61,211 bases of DNA, taken from the NCBI GenBank assembly GCA_903837785.1, contig CAILVY010000016.1, positions 1 through 61,211 of the forward strand. The letters run 5' to 3'. Within the stretch, counting starts at the first letter, position 1. Each line of letters opens with the position of its first letter. The notes under the pieces are model-generated. The model ran no database searches. It had not been told where the DNA came from and was given only the letters and a program-made list of their open reading frames with translations. The position numbers were made by a program, and so were the translations under genes. Positions 27,282-37,161 of the stretch are shown piece by piece. Origin of the DNA: Candidatus Hydrogenedentota bacterium (GTDB taxonomy: Bacteria; Hydrogenedentota; Hydrogenedentia; Hydrogenedentales; CAILVY01).

Positions 27282-28136
27282 TTAGCGGCTCGCGCGAACC
27301 GTGCGAACGAGTTCGGGGATATCCAGGCGGTAAACAGGGCCGCCGAGGTAGCATTCGTCTTCCTGCTTCCGGCACTTTGGGCCGGCGCCCGCTTCGTCCA
27401 GATAGTAGCTGAACGAGCCATGCCTCATGAAGGTCCGCGCGGCCTCCGGCAAAGGAAACTGCACGCCCAGGAGCGGATTGACGACACTGTATGTCGCCGG
27501 ATAGATCGGGACGAGCGAGAACGGGTCGAGGCAGTAGCATTCGGGCTCCCCGTCGAGCAAGAGATAGACGTGGTCCGTGGGGAGGCTTTCCGTCGGAAAC
27601 ACGTAGAGCGGCAGCGAATCCAGTTCGGCGGTAAGGGCCAGGGCCAATTCAATCCCGTCGGGCACGCCGTCGCCATCCTCGTCGGGGTTCAGCGGGTCGA
27701 ACCCCAGGGCCGTTTCCTCGGCGGGCGTAAGGAAGCTGCCGCTGGCGTCGTCCGGAACCGGAAACAGATGCGGATCGAGCGTCGAGCCGGGGGCGAAACC
27801 GTCTTCCTCCGCGGGGTCCGTGCGATACGGACCGAGGTTGAAGATCTGGATCAGCCGCAGCAATTCGGAGAGGCTGACATGCCAGTCCTGCGGGAGGTAA
27901 TCGCTGGAATGCGGAACACAGGCCGTCTCGCCGGCCCCTACGTCATATCCATCTTCTGTTCCCGGCGCACAGTGATACCCGCCCGAATTGAAGAATTGAA
28001 CCACGCGCAGCAACTCCGACAGCGAGATGACGCCGTCCGGAGTCGTGTCCGCGGAATGCACCGCGCCCCACGCGCCCCAGGCGAGCAAGATCCCCGCGAG
28101 CAGCAACATCCTTCGCACGCCGCCCCGCATCCGCAT
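27282..28136 (-). CDS. Secreted protein with N-terminal paired dockerin-like modules
   Basis: 284 residues. Signal peptide (MLLLAGILLAWGAWGAVHS) after a basic start. Immediately after it come two dockerin-like modules, ISLSELLRVVQFFNSGGYHC (the first EF-hand-like loop is DTTPDG) and VSLSELLRLIQIFN. A thrombospondin type 3-like calcium segment (DPLNPDEDGDGVPDGIEL) follows, then a ~120-residue Cys-containing C-terminal domain I do not recognise. In the other two carriers in this window the modules are at the C-terminus, so the N-terminal placement is odd. It is single-gene on its strand. Confidence 0.85.
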   Translation of the reverse strand: MRMRGGVRRMLLLAGILLAWGAWGAVHSADTTPDGVISLSELLRVVQFFNSGGYHCAPGTEDGYDVGAGETACVPHSSDYLPQDWHVSLSELLRLIQIFNLGPYRTDPAEEDGFAPGSTLDPHLFPVPDDASGSFLTPAEETALGFDPLNPDEDGDGVPDGIELALALTAELDSLPLYVFPTESLPTDHVYLLLDGEPECYCLDPFSLVPIYPATYSVVNPLLGVQFPLPEAARTFMRHGSFSYYLDEAGAGPKCRKQEDECYLGGPVYRLDIPELVRTVRASR

Positions 28137-28217
28137 GGCCGGACCCTTTCAAGAATCAGAATTTTATCCTAGTACGGCTAGATCTTGCCGTCAAGCAAAC
28201 GATATCCCGAGGAATTA

Positions 28218-28247
28218 TTGAAAATCGCAGTGTACGTTTGGTATGCT
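28218..28247 (+). promoter_or_regulatory. Sigma-70-type promoter for glmS
   Basis: TTGAAA (28218-28223), an 18-base spacer and TATGCT (28242-28247), leaving a leader of about 170 bases before the glmS ATG at 28424. I see no glmS ribozyme core in that leader. Confidence 0.55.
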
Positions 28248-28423
28248 TCCGCCGATGCTGGAAATGTTTTTCCGGCAGCCGCCTGTCAGCTCATCCCGAG
28301 TTCCGGGATGAGGATTCTTATTGCCCGCTGGAACGCGGTGTGGCAGGACGGAATCGAACAAGGCAGATCCCATCGCGCGGCAGGGTTGCCGTGCCGTCGC
28401 ATTTTCGAAAGGAGCATTGAAGC

Positions 28424-30259
<1,836 letters not shown>

Positions 30260-30307
30260 TTGCCGTTCGCACCGGATTCCGGTTGCGAAACAGCGGAAAT
30301 ATTGCGC

Positions 30308-30344
30308 GGAGGAGTCCCCTCGGGGACTCCTCCGTTCCTCTTTT
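30308..30344 (+). terminator. Rho-independent terminator of glmS
   Basis: GGAGGAGTCCCC / GGGGACTCCTCC form a perfect stem of up to 12 base pairs (30308-30333), followed by a T-rich run ending TTTT at 30344, 49 bases after the glmS stop. It may serve the converging GNAT gene as well. Confidence 0.85.
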
Positions 30345-30355
30345 GCACCGGCGGG

Positions 30356-30856
30356 CTACGGCAACTCCGGCGGTTGCCACTCCATCATCTGATACGGCCC
30401 GGCATCGCCGGCCGGCAGGAAACCCAGGCGACGGTACAGGTGTTGTGCGGGATTGGACTTGTTCACGTGCAGCCGTATCGGCCGGCGCTGGAGACCCGCC
30501 TCCGTCTGAAGCCTGCGCAGCAAGGTGCTGCCGATGCCGCGGTTCCGGCAGGCGGGCAGCAGCGACATATCCACCAGCAGCAGCGCATCGCCGGTGTCGT
30601 CAGTGATCATCTGGCCCACGGACGCCCCCTGATCGCAGATGATGCCACGGCGGGCGTTCGGAAACGCCGCCGCATACGAACGGCATTGCGCGGCATACTG
30701 CATCTGCAGAAGTGCTTCGAGTTGGGCGGGCGCCAGCCCGAGCGCGCTGAACTCTTCCATCCGCACCCGCGCAAACAGGTCGAACAGGAACGCATCGTCC
30801 GTCTCTTTCCAGGGACGAACGCTGATACCCTCCCGCCGCTCCTGGGCCTCCGGCAT
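30356..30856 (-). CDS. GNAT-family N-acetyltransferase
   Basis: 166 residues. The acetyl-CoA-binding motif A reads VDMSLLPACRNRGIGSTLL, followed by the motif B region NPAQHLYRRLGF. The N-terminal half (FALFARVRMEEFSALG-like pattern and the QYAAQCRSYAAAFP stretch) is a subtype I recall next to tandem tail-collar genes. Substrate unknown. It is divergent from the Tat-signal gene and the three collar genes, sharing a 148-base upstream region, which suggests joint control. Confidence 0.88.
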   Translation of the reverse strand: MPEAQERREGISVRPWKETDDAFLFDLFARVRMEEFSALGLAPAQLEALLQMQYAAQCRSYAAAFPNARRGIICDQGASVGQMITDDTGDALLLVDMSLLPACRNRGIGSTLLRRLQTEAGLQRRPIRLHVNKSNPAQHLYRRLGFLPAGDAGPYQMMEWQPPELP

Positions 30857-31004
30857 GGTCTCGGTCCTCGTGTTGATTCCGGGACGTCACAACGGCCGCG
30901 CTTATTCCCGACTGTCCCGGGCGGGAATACCGGCATACAAAACCTGCGTTGCCTGATTCGCGTTCTCAAGCGATGTGGCCCCGGAGTCGGAAGGAGAATA
31001 AGAA

Positions 31005-31736
31005 ATGGATCAACCCAAGGACAAGCAGGGCATACCCCGGCGCGATTTCCTGACGTATGGCTCCGTGGGGATGGCCACGGCCCTTTGGCTGGGTCTCGGG
31101 GCGGCGAAGGCACAGGCTGCCCGGGTTCATGCCGTTGCCGGGCCGGATTCGCCGGCAATTGGATACTGCCCGCCCGGCTTGGACCTTCAGGCGATTCGCG
31201 ATGCGTGCGCCTTATCCTCCGGCGAAAGCGGGTTTGTCCCGGCGGGAGGGGCCCGGCTGCAGGTAGCCGGACGAATGCCCGATGCGGGCGGCGACCCCGG
31301 CTTGCAGTCCATGGCGTTCTATCTCCATTACGCCGTCGGTGGCGTGGACGAACCCCTGAAGCACCTGTTGTGGCTGTATCGCGGCGGGTCTCCGGCCCAC
31401 ATCAGTCCGGGCGCCGGCTCCACGGTCCCGGTGAAAGCCAATGGCGGGGTGGATTTCACATTGGAGGTGGAGAGTCTTTCAGGTGCCCGCAGGGTGTTTT
31501 CGAGCCGTCTTAGCGTAGGAGAAGAGGCCGGTCTCGCCAAACTGCGGCGAGGCACGTACTTCCTGGCGCCTCCGGGGCAGGCGTCCTGGAAGAATCTCCA
31601 GTGGGGCACGCGCGAAGGGCGGATTCAGCGCTTGACGGAGCGTTCGGCTTTGGCTCGGCGGGCGCGTCCCGTGGCGTTTCCCTACCTCGTGATCTCAGTG
31701 GATTATCGGCGGCCGGCACTGGCGGCGGGCGTCTGA
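31005..31736 (+). CDS. Tat-exported protein of unknown function at the head of the collar-gene cluster
   Basis: 243 residues with a strong GGAAGGAG ribosome site. The N-terminus IPRRDFLTYGSVGMATALW is a textbook twin-arginine signal followed by a hydrophobic stretch and AQA. The centre and C-terminal part are beta-rich (VDFTLEVESLSGARRVF, GTYFLAPPGQASW). I recognise no domain. It is followed by three collar genes on the same strand with 37, 15 and 29 base gaps, so a single operon is likely. Tat export implies a folded or cofactor-bearing protein. Confidence 0.75.
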   Translation: MDQPKDKQGIPRRDFLTYGSVGMATALWLGLGAAKAQAARVHAVAGPDSPAIGYCPPGLDLQAIRDACALSSGESGFVPAGGARLQVAGRMPDAGGDPGLQSMAFYLHYAVGGVDEPLKHLLWLYRGGSPAHISPGAGSTVPVKANGGVDFTLEVESLSGARRVFSSRLSVGEEAGLAKLRRGTYFLAPPGQASWKNLQWGTREGRIQRLTERSALARRARPVAFPYLVISVDYRRPALAAGV

Positions 31737-31773
31737 ACGCGGCGCGGCCCATGGCAGAAAGGGAACTGACGGA

Positions 31774-32283
31774 ATGAGTACTCCGTTCTTGGGAGAAATC
31801 AGGATGTTCGGGGGAAACTTCGCCCCGGTGGGCTGGGCGCTCTGCGACGGCCAACTTCTGGCCATCGCGGAGAATGATGCGCTCTTCGCACTGATTGGCA
31901 CGACGTACGGCGGCGACGGCCTCGTTACCTTCGCCCTGCCGGACCTGCGCGGGCGCGTGCCGCTGCATAACGGATCGGTGCAAGTCGCGGGCAGCGCGGC
32001 AGGACTCGAAGCTGTCACGCTCGTGGACACCGACGTGCCGGGCCATACGCATGCGGTTCGGGCGGCTCCGGCCAACGGGAATGCCGTTACGCCGGAAGCC
32101 AATGTCCTGGCCGCCTCGCCGGACACCTTGGCCTACTCCAGCGGCCTCCCCGATGCCGCATTGGCGGCAGGCGTGGTCGGGGCCTCCGGCGCTTCCGCCC
32201 CGCTGCCCCACAACAATGTCCAGCCCTATCAGTGCTTCAACTTCATCATCGCGCTCGCGGGCATCTTCCCGTCGCCGGCTTAA
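31774..32283 (+). CDS. Tail-collar domain protein (MdpB type), first of three
   Basis: 169 residues. Begins MSTPFLGEIRMFGGNF, continues with GWALCDGQLL, LIGTTYGGDGLVTFALPD and LRGRVPLHNG, then a His-containing strand (VPGHTHAVRA), and ends FNFIIALAGIFPS. This is the phage tail collar / microcystin-dependent-protein family in its short, free-standing bacterial form. There are no other phage genes around, so a prophage is unlikely. Function of the non-phage forms is unknown; trimeric extracellular or envelope fibres are a possibility. Confidence 0.9.
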   Translation: MSTPFLGEIRMFGGNFAPVGWALCDGQLLAIAENDALFALIGTTYGGDGLVTFALPDLRGRVPLHNGSVQVAGSAAGLEAVTLVDTDVPGHTHAVRAAPANGNAVTPEANVLAASPDTLAYSSGLPDAALAAGVVGASGASAPLPHNNVQPYQCFNFIIALAGIFPSPA

Positions 32284-32298
32284 CGAAGGAGTACGCCC

Positions 32299-32820
32299 AT
32301 GTCGGAACCGTTTCTCGGCGAAATTCGAATGGTGAGTTTCGCCTTTGCGCCTCATGGTTGGGCCCTCTGCAACGGGCAATTGCTGGCCATCAATCTGAAT
32401 CAGGCCCTCTTCGCCCTCCTCGGCACCACGTTCGGAGGCAACGGCCAGACCACGTTTGCCCTGCCTGATTTCCGGGAACGCATCCCCGTCTCTTTTGGCC
32501 AGGGCGCGGGACTCAGTGAGTTCGTGCTCGGCCAGGCGGGCGGAGAGACGGCGCACACACTGACACCGGAGGAATGGGTCAGCCACAGCCACGCCCTGCA
32601 GGGCACGCGTGCGAACGCAGAGACCGCGGCGCCCTCCGGAGCGGCGCTGGCGATTACCCGCGGCGCCTCCCCGTACGGGAGCGGAAGCCCCGCGGCGAAC
32701 ATGCACGCCGAGACGCTCTCGGACGCAAATCCAAGTCCGCAGGCCCATGAGAACCGGCAGCCGTTTCTGACCGTGAACTTCGTCATCGCCCTGCAAGGCA
32801 TCTTTCCCGCGCGGCCCTGA
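32299..32820 (+). CDS. Tail-collar domain protein (MdpB type), second of three
   Basis: 173 residues, AAGGAG ribosome site. Same architecture as its neighbours (MSEPFLGEIRMVSFAFAPHG, LGTTFGGNGQTTFALPDF), but the middle Gly/His region differs (EEWVSHSHALQGTRANAE) and the third conserved motif reads FRERIPV in place of LRGR. The three copies are clearly related yet well diverged, which suggests hetero-assembly rather than recent duplication. Confidence 0.9.
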   Translation: MSEPFLGEIRMVSFAFAPHGWALCNGQLLAINLNQALFALLGTTFGGNGQTTFALPDFRERIPVSFGQGAGLSEFVLGQAGGETAHTLTPEEWVSHSHALQGTRANAETAAPSGAALAITRGASPYGSGSPAANMHAETLSDANPSPQAHENRQPFLTVNFVIALQGIFPARP

Positions 32821-32849
32821 ACACCGCGCCAACCAGAGGATCGCAAGAC

Positions 32850-33368
32850 ATGTCGGAACCGTTCATTGGCGAAATCAGAATGGCCGGATTCAATTTCGAG
32901 CCGGTGGGCTGGGCCTTTTGCGACGGACGCCTGCTGTCGATTGCCGGGAACACCGCGTTGTTCAGCCTCTTGGGCACGATGTATGGCGGCGACGGCCATA
33001 CCACATTCGCCCTGCCCGATCTCCGGGGCCGCGCCCCGATGCATGCGGGCGACGGGCCGGGACTTACCCCGCGGAGCCTGGGCGAATCCGGCGGCGCGGA
33101 GACCGTGGTCTTGACCCCGGATCAAGTCCCCGAACACACCCATGCCATGCAGGCGGTTTCCTCGGCCGGCAACTCCGGCAGTCCGGCGGGGGCCGTGCCC
33201 GCGAATTCCGGCACAATTCCCCTGTACGCCGGAGGAAGCCCGGATACCCCGTTGTCGGCCGCCGCTGTCGCGCCCGCAGGGGACGAACAGCCCCACAACA
33301 ACCTCATGCCCTATCTCACGGCGAATTTCATTATCGCCCTGCAGGGCATCTTTCCATCGCGGCCATGA
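32850..33368 (+). CDS. Tail-collar domain protein (MdpB type), third of three
   Basis: 172 residues, AGAGGA ribosome site. Starts MSEPFIGEIRMAGFNFEPVG, with MYGGDGHTTFALPDLRGRAP and QVPEHTHAMQA, and ends FIIALQGIFPSRP. Its stop overlaps an in-frame ATG (33365) of the following large secreted protein, but a better ribosome site supports a start for that gene at 33392, so the two genes are effectively adjacent. Confidence 0.9.
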   Translation: MSEPFIGEIRMAGFNFEPVGWAFCDGRLLSIAGNTALFSLLGTMYGGDGHTTFALPDLRGRAPMHAGDGPGLTPRSLGESGGAETVVLTPDQVPEHTHAMQAVSSAGNSGSPAGAVPANSGTIPLYAGGSPDTPLSAAAVAPAGDEQPHNNLMPYLTANFIIALQGIFPSRP

Positions 33369-33391
33369 CGAAACCGGCAGGAGCCACGCCC

Positions 33392-35569
33392 ATGATAGCG
33401 CCACGCGTTCTCACACGAACCCGGAGCATCGGAGTGCAGACAAGCCATGCCTGGGCAGTAGTCGTCCTTGGGCTGGTGCTCTGCGCATCCCACGCCTTCG
33501 GCGCGGTATTGCCGCATCTGCTGAAAGATATCGCGCCCGGCTCGGCGCGTTCCGACCCCAAGGCCTTTTGCGCATTCGACAATCTGCTCTACTTCCAGGC
33601 TGCGGACACCGCCTCGGGCGCCGAACTCTGGCGCACCGATACCACCGAGGCCGGCACCAGCCTCTTTCTCAATGTCGCACCGGACAGGTCCTCCGTCAAG
33701 AGCGCTTCACCGGAAAGCCTGACGGTTTACAATGGCAAACTGTACTTCTCTGCGGACGACGGCCTGAACGGCCGGGACCTGTATTCCACGACCGGTGCGG
33801 GCGGAAACCTCGTCCGGCTCAACGTGTATCCCGGGCATGACGCTCACCCCGTGAACCTCGTCGTGGCCAATGGACTGCTCTTCTTCGTGGCCGAACGTGA
33901 CGGCACGGGCGTCGAGATCGGCTTCACGGACGGCAGCGCCGTGAGTACGCTCGACCTGAATCCCGGCGCAACAGGCTCTTTCCCGGCGGACCTTACCGCC
34001 CTGAACGGCAATCTGTATTTCACGGCGGACGATGGCGTCCATGGCCGCGAGGTCTGGCGCACAAACGGCAGCAACACCGCCTTGCTCGCGGACATCCAGC
34101 CCGGACCGGCCTCCTCCGCCCCGGGAAGTCTCACCGCATTCGGCGGCGCACTCTACTTCGCCGCGGACGACGGCCTGAACGGAAGCCAGCTCTGGAAGTC
34201 AGACGGCACACCCGGGAGTGCCGCCATCCTGCGCATCCTCACCGGAACCGGCGATTTCGCGCTGCCGTCGCGGATGACAGGGGTGGGCACAACCCTGTTC
34301 CTGGCGTCTCGCGGCGATGATGCGGGGGCGCCCACCGGCATGGAATTGTGGGACACCGACGGCACCCCCGGCCTGCTGAATCTCGTCCGCGATATCCTGC
34401 CCGGGGCCGAGGGAAGCAATCCGGCCCATCTCACGCCCTTTGGCAGCCTGCTCGTGTTCGCGGCGACGGACGGCGCTTTCAACAACGAAGTGTGGACTGC
34501 GAGCAGCGCCGCCGCGGACGCCCAACTGCTGAAGGAGATCAACCCGGGAACGGACGGATCTCAGCCGGGGCCCTTCTTCGAGTACAAGGGCCTGCTGTAT
34601 TTCCCGGCGAAAACCAATGCGGAGGGCCGCGAACTCTGGACAAGTGACGGCACTTCGCTGAACACCCAGTTGCTGATGGACATGAATCCCGGTACGGCCA
34701 ATTCGAATCCGGAGGGCTTGACGGTCTCCCGCGGGCGGATTGTCTTTGCGGCAACGGCCGCAGGGACGGGGCGGGAGCCGTGGGTGCTCGAACTTGATCA
34801 GGCGCCGGTCATCACCATCCTCGGTTCAAGCACCGTGAACCTGGAGTGCAGCAGCGAGTACGTTGATCCCGGCGCCACCGCCCAGGACGACATCGACGGC
34901 AACATCAGCAGCCACATCGTGACCGTCAACACCGTGAATGCGTTTGCGCCGGGCGACTATACGGTGACATATCGCGTCACCGATTCCTCCGGCCATGCCG
35001 CCGTGCCACAAGTGCGCACGGTGCACGTGGCCGATACGCTGGCGCCGGTGATTTCGCTCACCGGCCCCTCAACCGTCGAGGTGCCGTGCCACGGCGTCTA
35101 TGTCGAACCCGGCGCCACCGCCGTCGACAATTGCGACACTTCGCTTCCAGCCGTGACCATCGACGCCGGCGCCGTGAACACGATGTTGGAAGGAACCTAC
35201 GCGGTCACGTACAACCTCAGCGATGCTTCGGGCAACGCCGCCCTGCAAGTGGTCCGGCAGGTAGTCGTGGGGGCGTGCCCGCTGCAATTCCTCAGCGCGG
35301 ACGAGAACCACGACAACCGCATCAACTTGTCCGAACTCCTGCGGGTAATTCAGTTCTTCAATTCGGACGGCTATCACTGCCAGGCGGGTTCCGAGGATGG
35401 ATATGCTCCCGGACCGGGCGATCACGGTTGCGCGCCCCATTCCAGCGATTACAATCCGCAGGATTGGCGGGTCGACCTCAGCGAACTCCTTCGTCTGATC
35501 CAGTTTTTCAATTCGGATGGCTATCATGCCTGCGCCGGCTCAGAGGATGGGTATTGCCCGGGTCCCTAA
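33392..35569 (+). CDS. Large secreted repeat protein: ELWRTDGT-type propeller repeats, two Ig-like domains, paired dockerin-like modules
   Basis: 725 residues from ATG 33392 (CAGGAG 8 bases upstream); ATG 33365 is the alternative. Signal peptide ends SHAFGA. Residues ~40-470 hold about eight to nine repeats of the ELW(R/K)(T/S)DGT ... GTxLLxDxxPG hyalin/propeller kind, each with YFAADDGxxGxELW. Two Ig-like DUF5011 domains follow (YVDPGATAQDD and YVEPGATAVDN with TYRVTDSSG and TYNLSDASG). The C-terminus has two dockerin-like modules, INLSELLRVIQFFNSDGYHC (first loop DENHDN) and VDLSELLRLIQFFNSDGYHA. It probably ends up on the cell surface or outside. It is co-directional with the collar genes and may belong to their operon. 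Confidence 0.85.
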   Translation: MIAPRVLTRTRSIGVQTSHAWAVVVLGLVLCASHAFGAVLPHLLKDIAPGSARSDPKAFCAFDNLLYFQAADTASGAELWRTDTTEAGTSLFLNVAPDRSSVKSASPESLTVYNGKLYFSADDGLNGRDLYSTTGAGGNLVRLNVYPGHDAHPVNLVVANGLLFFVAERDGTGVEIGFTDGSAVSTLDLNPGATGSFPADLTALNGNLYFTADDGVHGREVWRTNGSNTALLADIQPGPASSAPGSLTAFGGALYFAADDGLNGSQLWKSDGTPGSAAILRILTGTGDFALPSRMTGVGTTLFLASRGDDAGAPTGMELWDTDGTPGLLNLVRDILPGAEGSNPAHLTPFGSLLVFAATDGAFNNEVWTASSAAADAQLLKEINPGTDGSQPGPFFEYKGLLYFPAKTNAEGRELWTSDGTSLNTQLLMDMNPGTANSNPEGLTVSRGRIVFAATAAGTGREPWVLELDQAPVITILGSSTVNLECSSEYVDPGATAQDDIDGNISSHIVTVNTVNAFAPGDYTVTYRVTDSSGHAAVPQVRTVHVADTLAPVISLTGPSTVEVPCHGVYVEPGATAVDNCDTSLPAVTIDAGAVNTMLEGTYAVTYNLSDASGNAALQVVRQVVVGACPLQFLSADENHDNRINLSELLRVIQFFNSDGYHCQAGSEDGYAPGPGDHGCAPHSSDYNPQDWRVDLSELLRLIQFFNSDGYHACAGSEDGYCPGP

Positions 35570-35610
35570 CCGCATGCGCACGAAGAACCCGCCGCGGGCG
35601 GCTTCGAGGC

Positions 35611-37071
35611 CTACAGCGTCGCGAGCGTGTCCTGGATCGCCTGCAGTGAGATGGCTGGGCCGAACGGCTGGACGGGGCAGGCCGCGTACAACGCGATCAG
35701 GCGCTGTTCGTGTGCCGGGCTGAGTTCCGCATAGTCGAGCAAGCCGGTGAGGACATCCCGTTGCTCGAGTTTCGGGAAGTTGAGCCGGTTTGCGAATTCC
35801 GCGCTCGTCAGCACCGGCAGGTGGCTCAGCGTAAGCGTCAGGCGTTCCATGAGGCGTTCGAGCTTGGCCGCGTTCAACAAATGCACCGCGGGCATCGCGC
35901 TTTGATACTGCGCAGTGAAGCTGTCGGGGTGGAGCGACCACGTGTAGCGCATGTGCCCGGAATACGGCTTGGGCGCCCCCTCATTCAGATACAGCAGCGA
36001 CCACTGTGCCTGGGTGCTCCACCACTTGTCGGCGGCCGCCACCGCCTTTGCGTCCGTCTTCGCGGGCGGCGTGTAAAACGACGGGATAATCTCCGTGGCG
36101 CCGTCCTGAAGCGGCTGGACGTGCCGCTCGAAGGATCCCACCGGCAGGACCTCTTCGAAGACGGCGCGCGCGGGACCGGATAGTGTCAGCGCATCGAAAT
36201 CGCGCACGTACCCCTCCGGGAAATCGGCCGGCTCGAACGGCACCGCCGTCCGGCTCATCTGTTCCATCGGCACGAGCATGTCGCCGGTGGCGCAGGTGAT
36301 CAGCACGGGATTCGTGATGCGGTCCACGTACGAGATCGGGCTGAGGTGGTACCACACGGGCGAGGAGAAGTCGCTGCCGAAGTCGGCCATGGCGGCATCC
36401 ACGATCGGCGTAATGGATTCGAGATAAGGCAAGGGCGAAGATTCGTACCCCACCGGGTAGTTTGCCGCGGCCTTGTTCGCCTCGACGTAGGCAAGATTGT
36501 AGTCCCAGTTCACCGGCGGCGCGTCCGCGGTCGTCGAGGTGACCGGGAACATCTCCGCGCTGAGCTCGAGCGCCACGTAGCCCCCCTGGCTGGCCCCGTC
36601 GATGTGCAGGTGCGTGCGGTCGGCCCAGGGCTGCCGCCGAATCCATTCGACGATGGCGCGCGCCTCGTTGTTGCCGTTCGCCAGGGCAAGGTCGATGGGA
36701 TACCCGTTCTGCGCGTCCGTGTATTCGGCGCACACGACCACCCAGCCCCGGTCGCACCAGTACTTGGCGCTCGCGAGGTCCAGCGAGTAGTAGGCGTGGA
36801 AGAAGACCGGCGCCGCGCCGCTGATGAGATACTGCGCCCGGTGCGCGACCACCTGCACGAGCCCCGTCTTTCCCTGGCCGTGGATATCGAGGTACGGCAC
36901 AATGACGCCCACCACGCCGTACTCGCCGCTGTCGTATTCCGACACCACCTTGGCCGCGCCGTCAAAACCGGTTTCGCTCTGGACGAAGCCGTGCACGGCG
37001 GGGATCAGGCAACCCGAAAGCACGAGCGCAACGCTCGCCGTGCAGACAAGCCAGAAGACCCACGTTCTCAT
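35611..37071 (-). CDS. Lipoprotein with alpha/beta-hydrolase (prolyl-oligopeptidase-like) domain
   Basis: 486 residues from ATG 37071 (GTG 37074 is an alternative; GGAGGAGG upstream). Lipobox ALVLSGC puts the lipid Cys at residue 21. The nucleophile elbow GASQGG gives Ser at ~161 after HLHIDGA. The acid and His follow in the region ITCATGDMLVPMEQM and later residues. A Cys-rich and Trp-rich lid region is seen near SAKYWCDRGWVVVCAEY. The fold is esterase/peptidase-like; the substrate is unknown. It is convergent with the large secreted protein gene (41 bases between stops). Confidence 0.82.
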   Translation of the reverse strand: MRTWVFWLVCTASVALVLSGCLIPAVHGFVQSETGFDGAAKVVSEYDSGEYGVVGVIVPYLDIHGQGKTGLVQVVAHRAQYLISGAAPVFFHAYYSLDLASAKYWCDRGWVVVCAEYTDAQNGYPIDLALANGNNEARAIVEWIRRQPWADRTHLHIDGASQGGYVALELSAEMFPVTSTTADAPPVNWDYNLAYVEANKAAANYPVGYESSPLPYLESITPIVDAAMADFGSDFSSPVWYHLSPISYVDRITNPVLITCATGDMLVPMEQMSRTAVPFEPADFPEGYVRDFDALTLSGPARAVFEEVLPVGSFERHVQPLQDGATEIIPSFYTPPAKTDAKAVAAADKWWSTQAQWSLLYLNEGAPKPYSGHMRYTWSLHPDSFTAQYQSAMPAVHLLNAAKLERLMERLTLTLSHLPVLTSAEFANRLNFPKLEQRDVLTGLLDYAELSPAHEQRLIALYAACPVQPFGPAISLQAIQDTLATL

Positions 37072-37161
37072 CACAGCAGCCTCCTCCGGACGGATTTCGA
37101 CCGTTCGTCACCTGTACACCCTTGGGGCGCCGGTGTTACGAAGAAGGCGGCAGGACGGCCA

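Noticed and set aside
28248-28423. glmS ribozyme in the leader of glmS
   Set aside because: I could not find the conserved ribozyme core near the start; the leader looks unstructured.
30356-33368. Prophage or tailocin
   Set aside because: Only collar-type proteins are present; no capsid, sheath, baseplate, lysis or integrase genes and no att-like repeats are seen.
32918-33391. Upstream extension of the large secreted protein across the third collar gene
   Set aside because: The collar gene occupies this DNA in another frame; a signal peptide and ribosome site fix the start at 33392 (or 33365).
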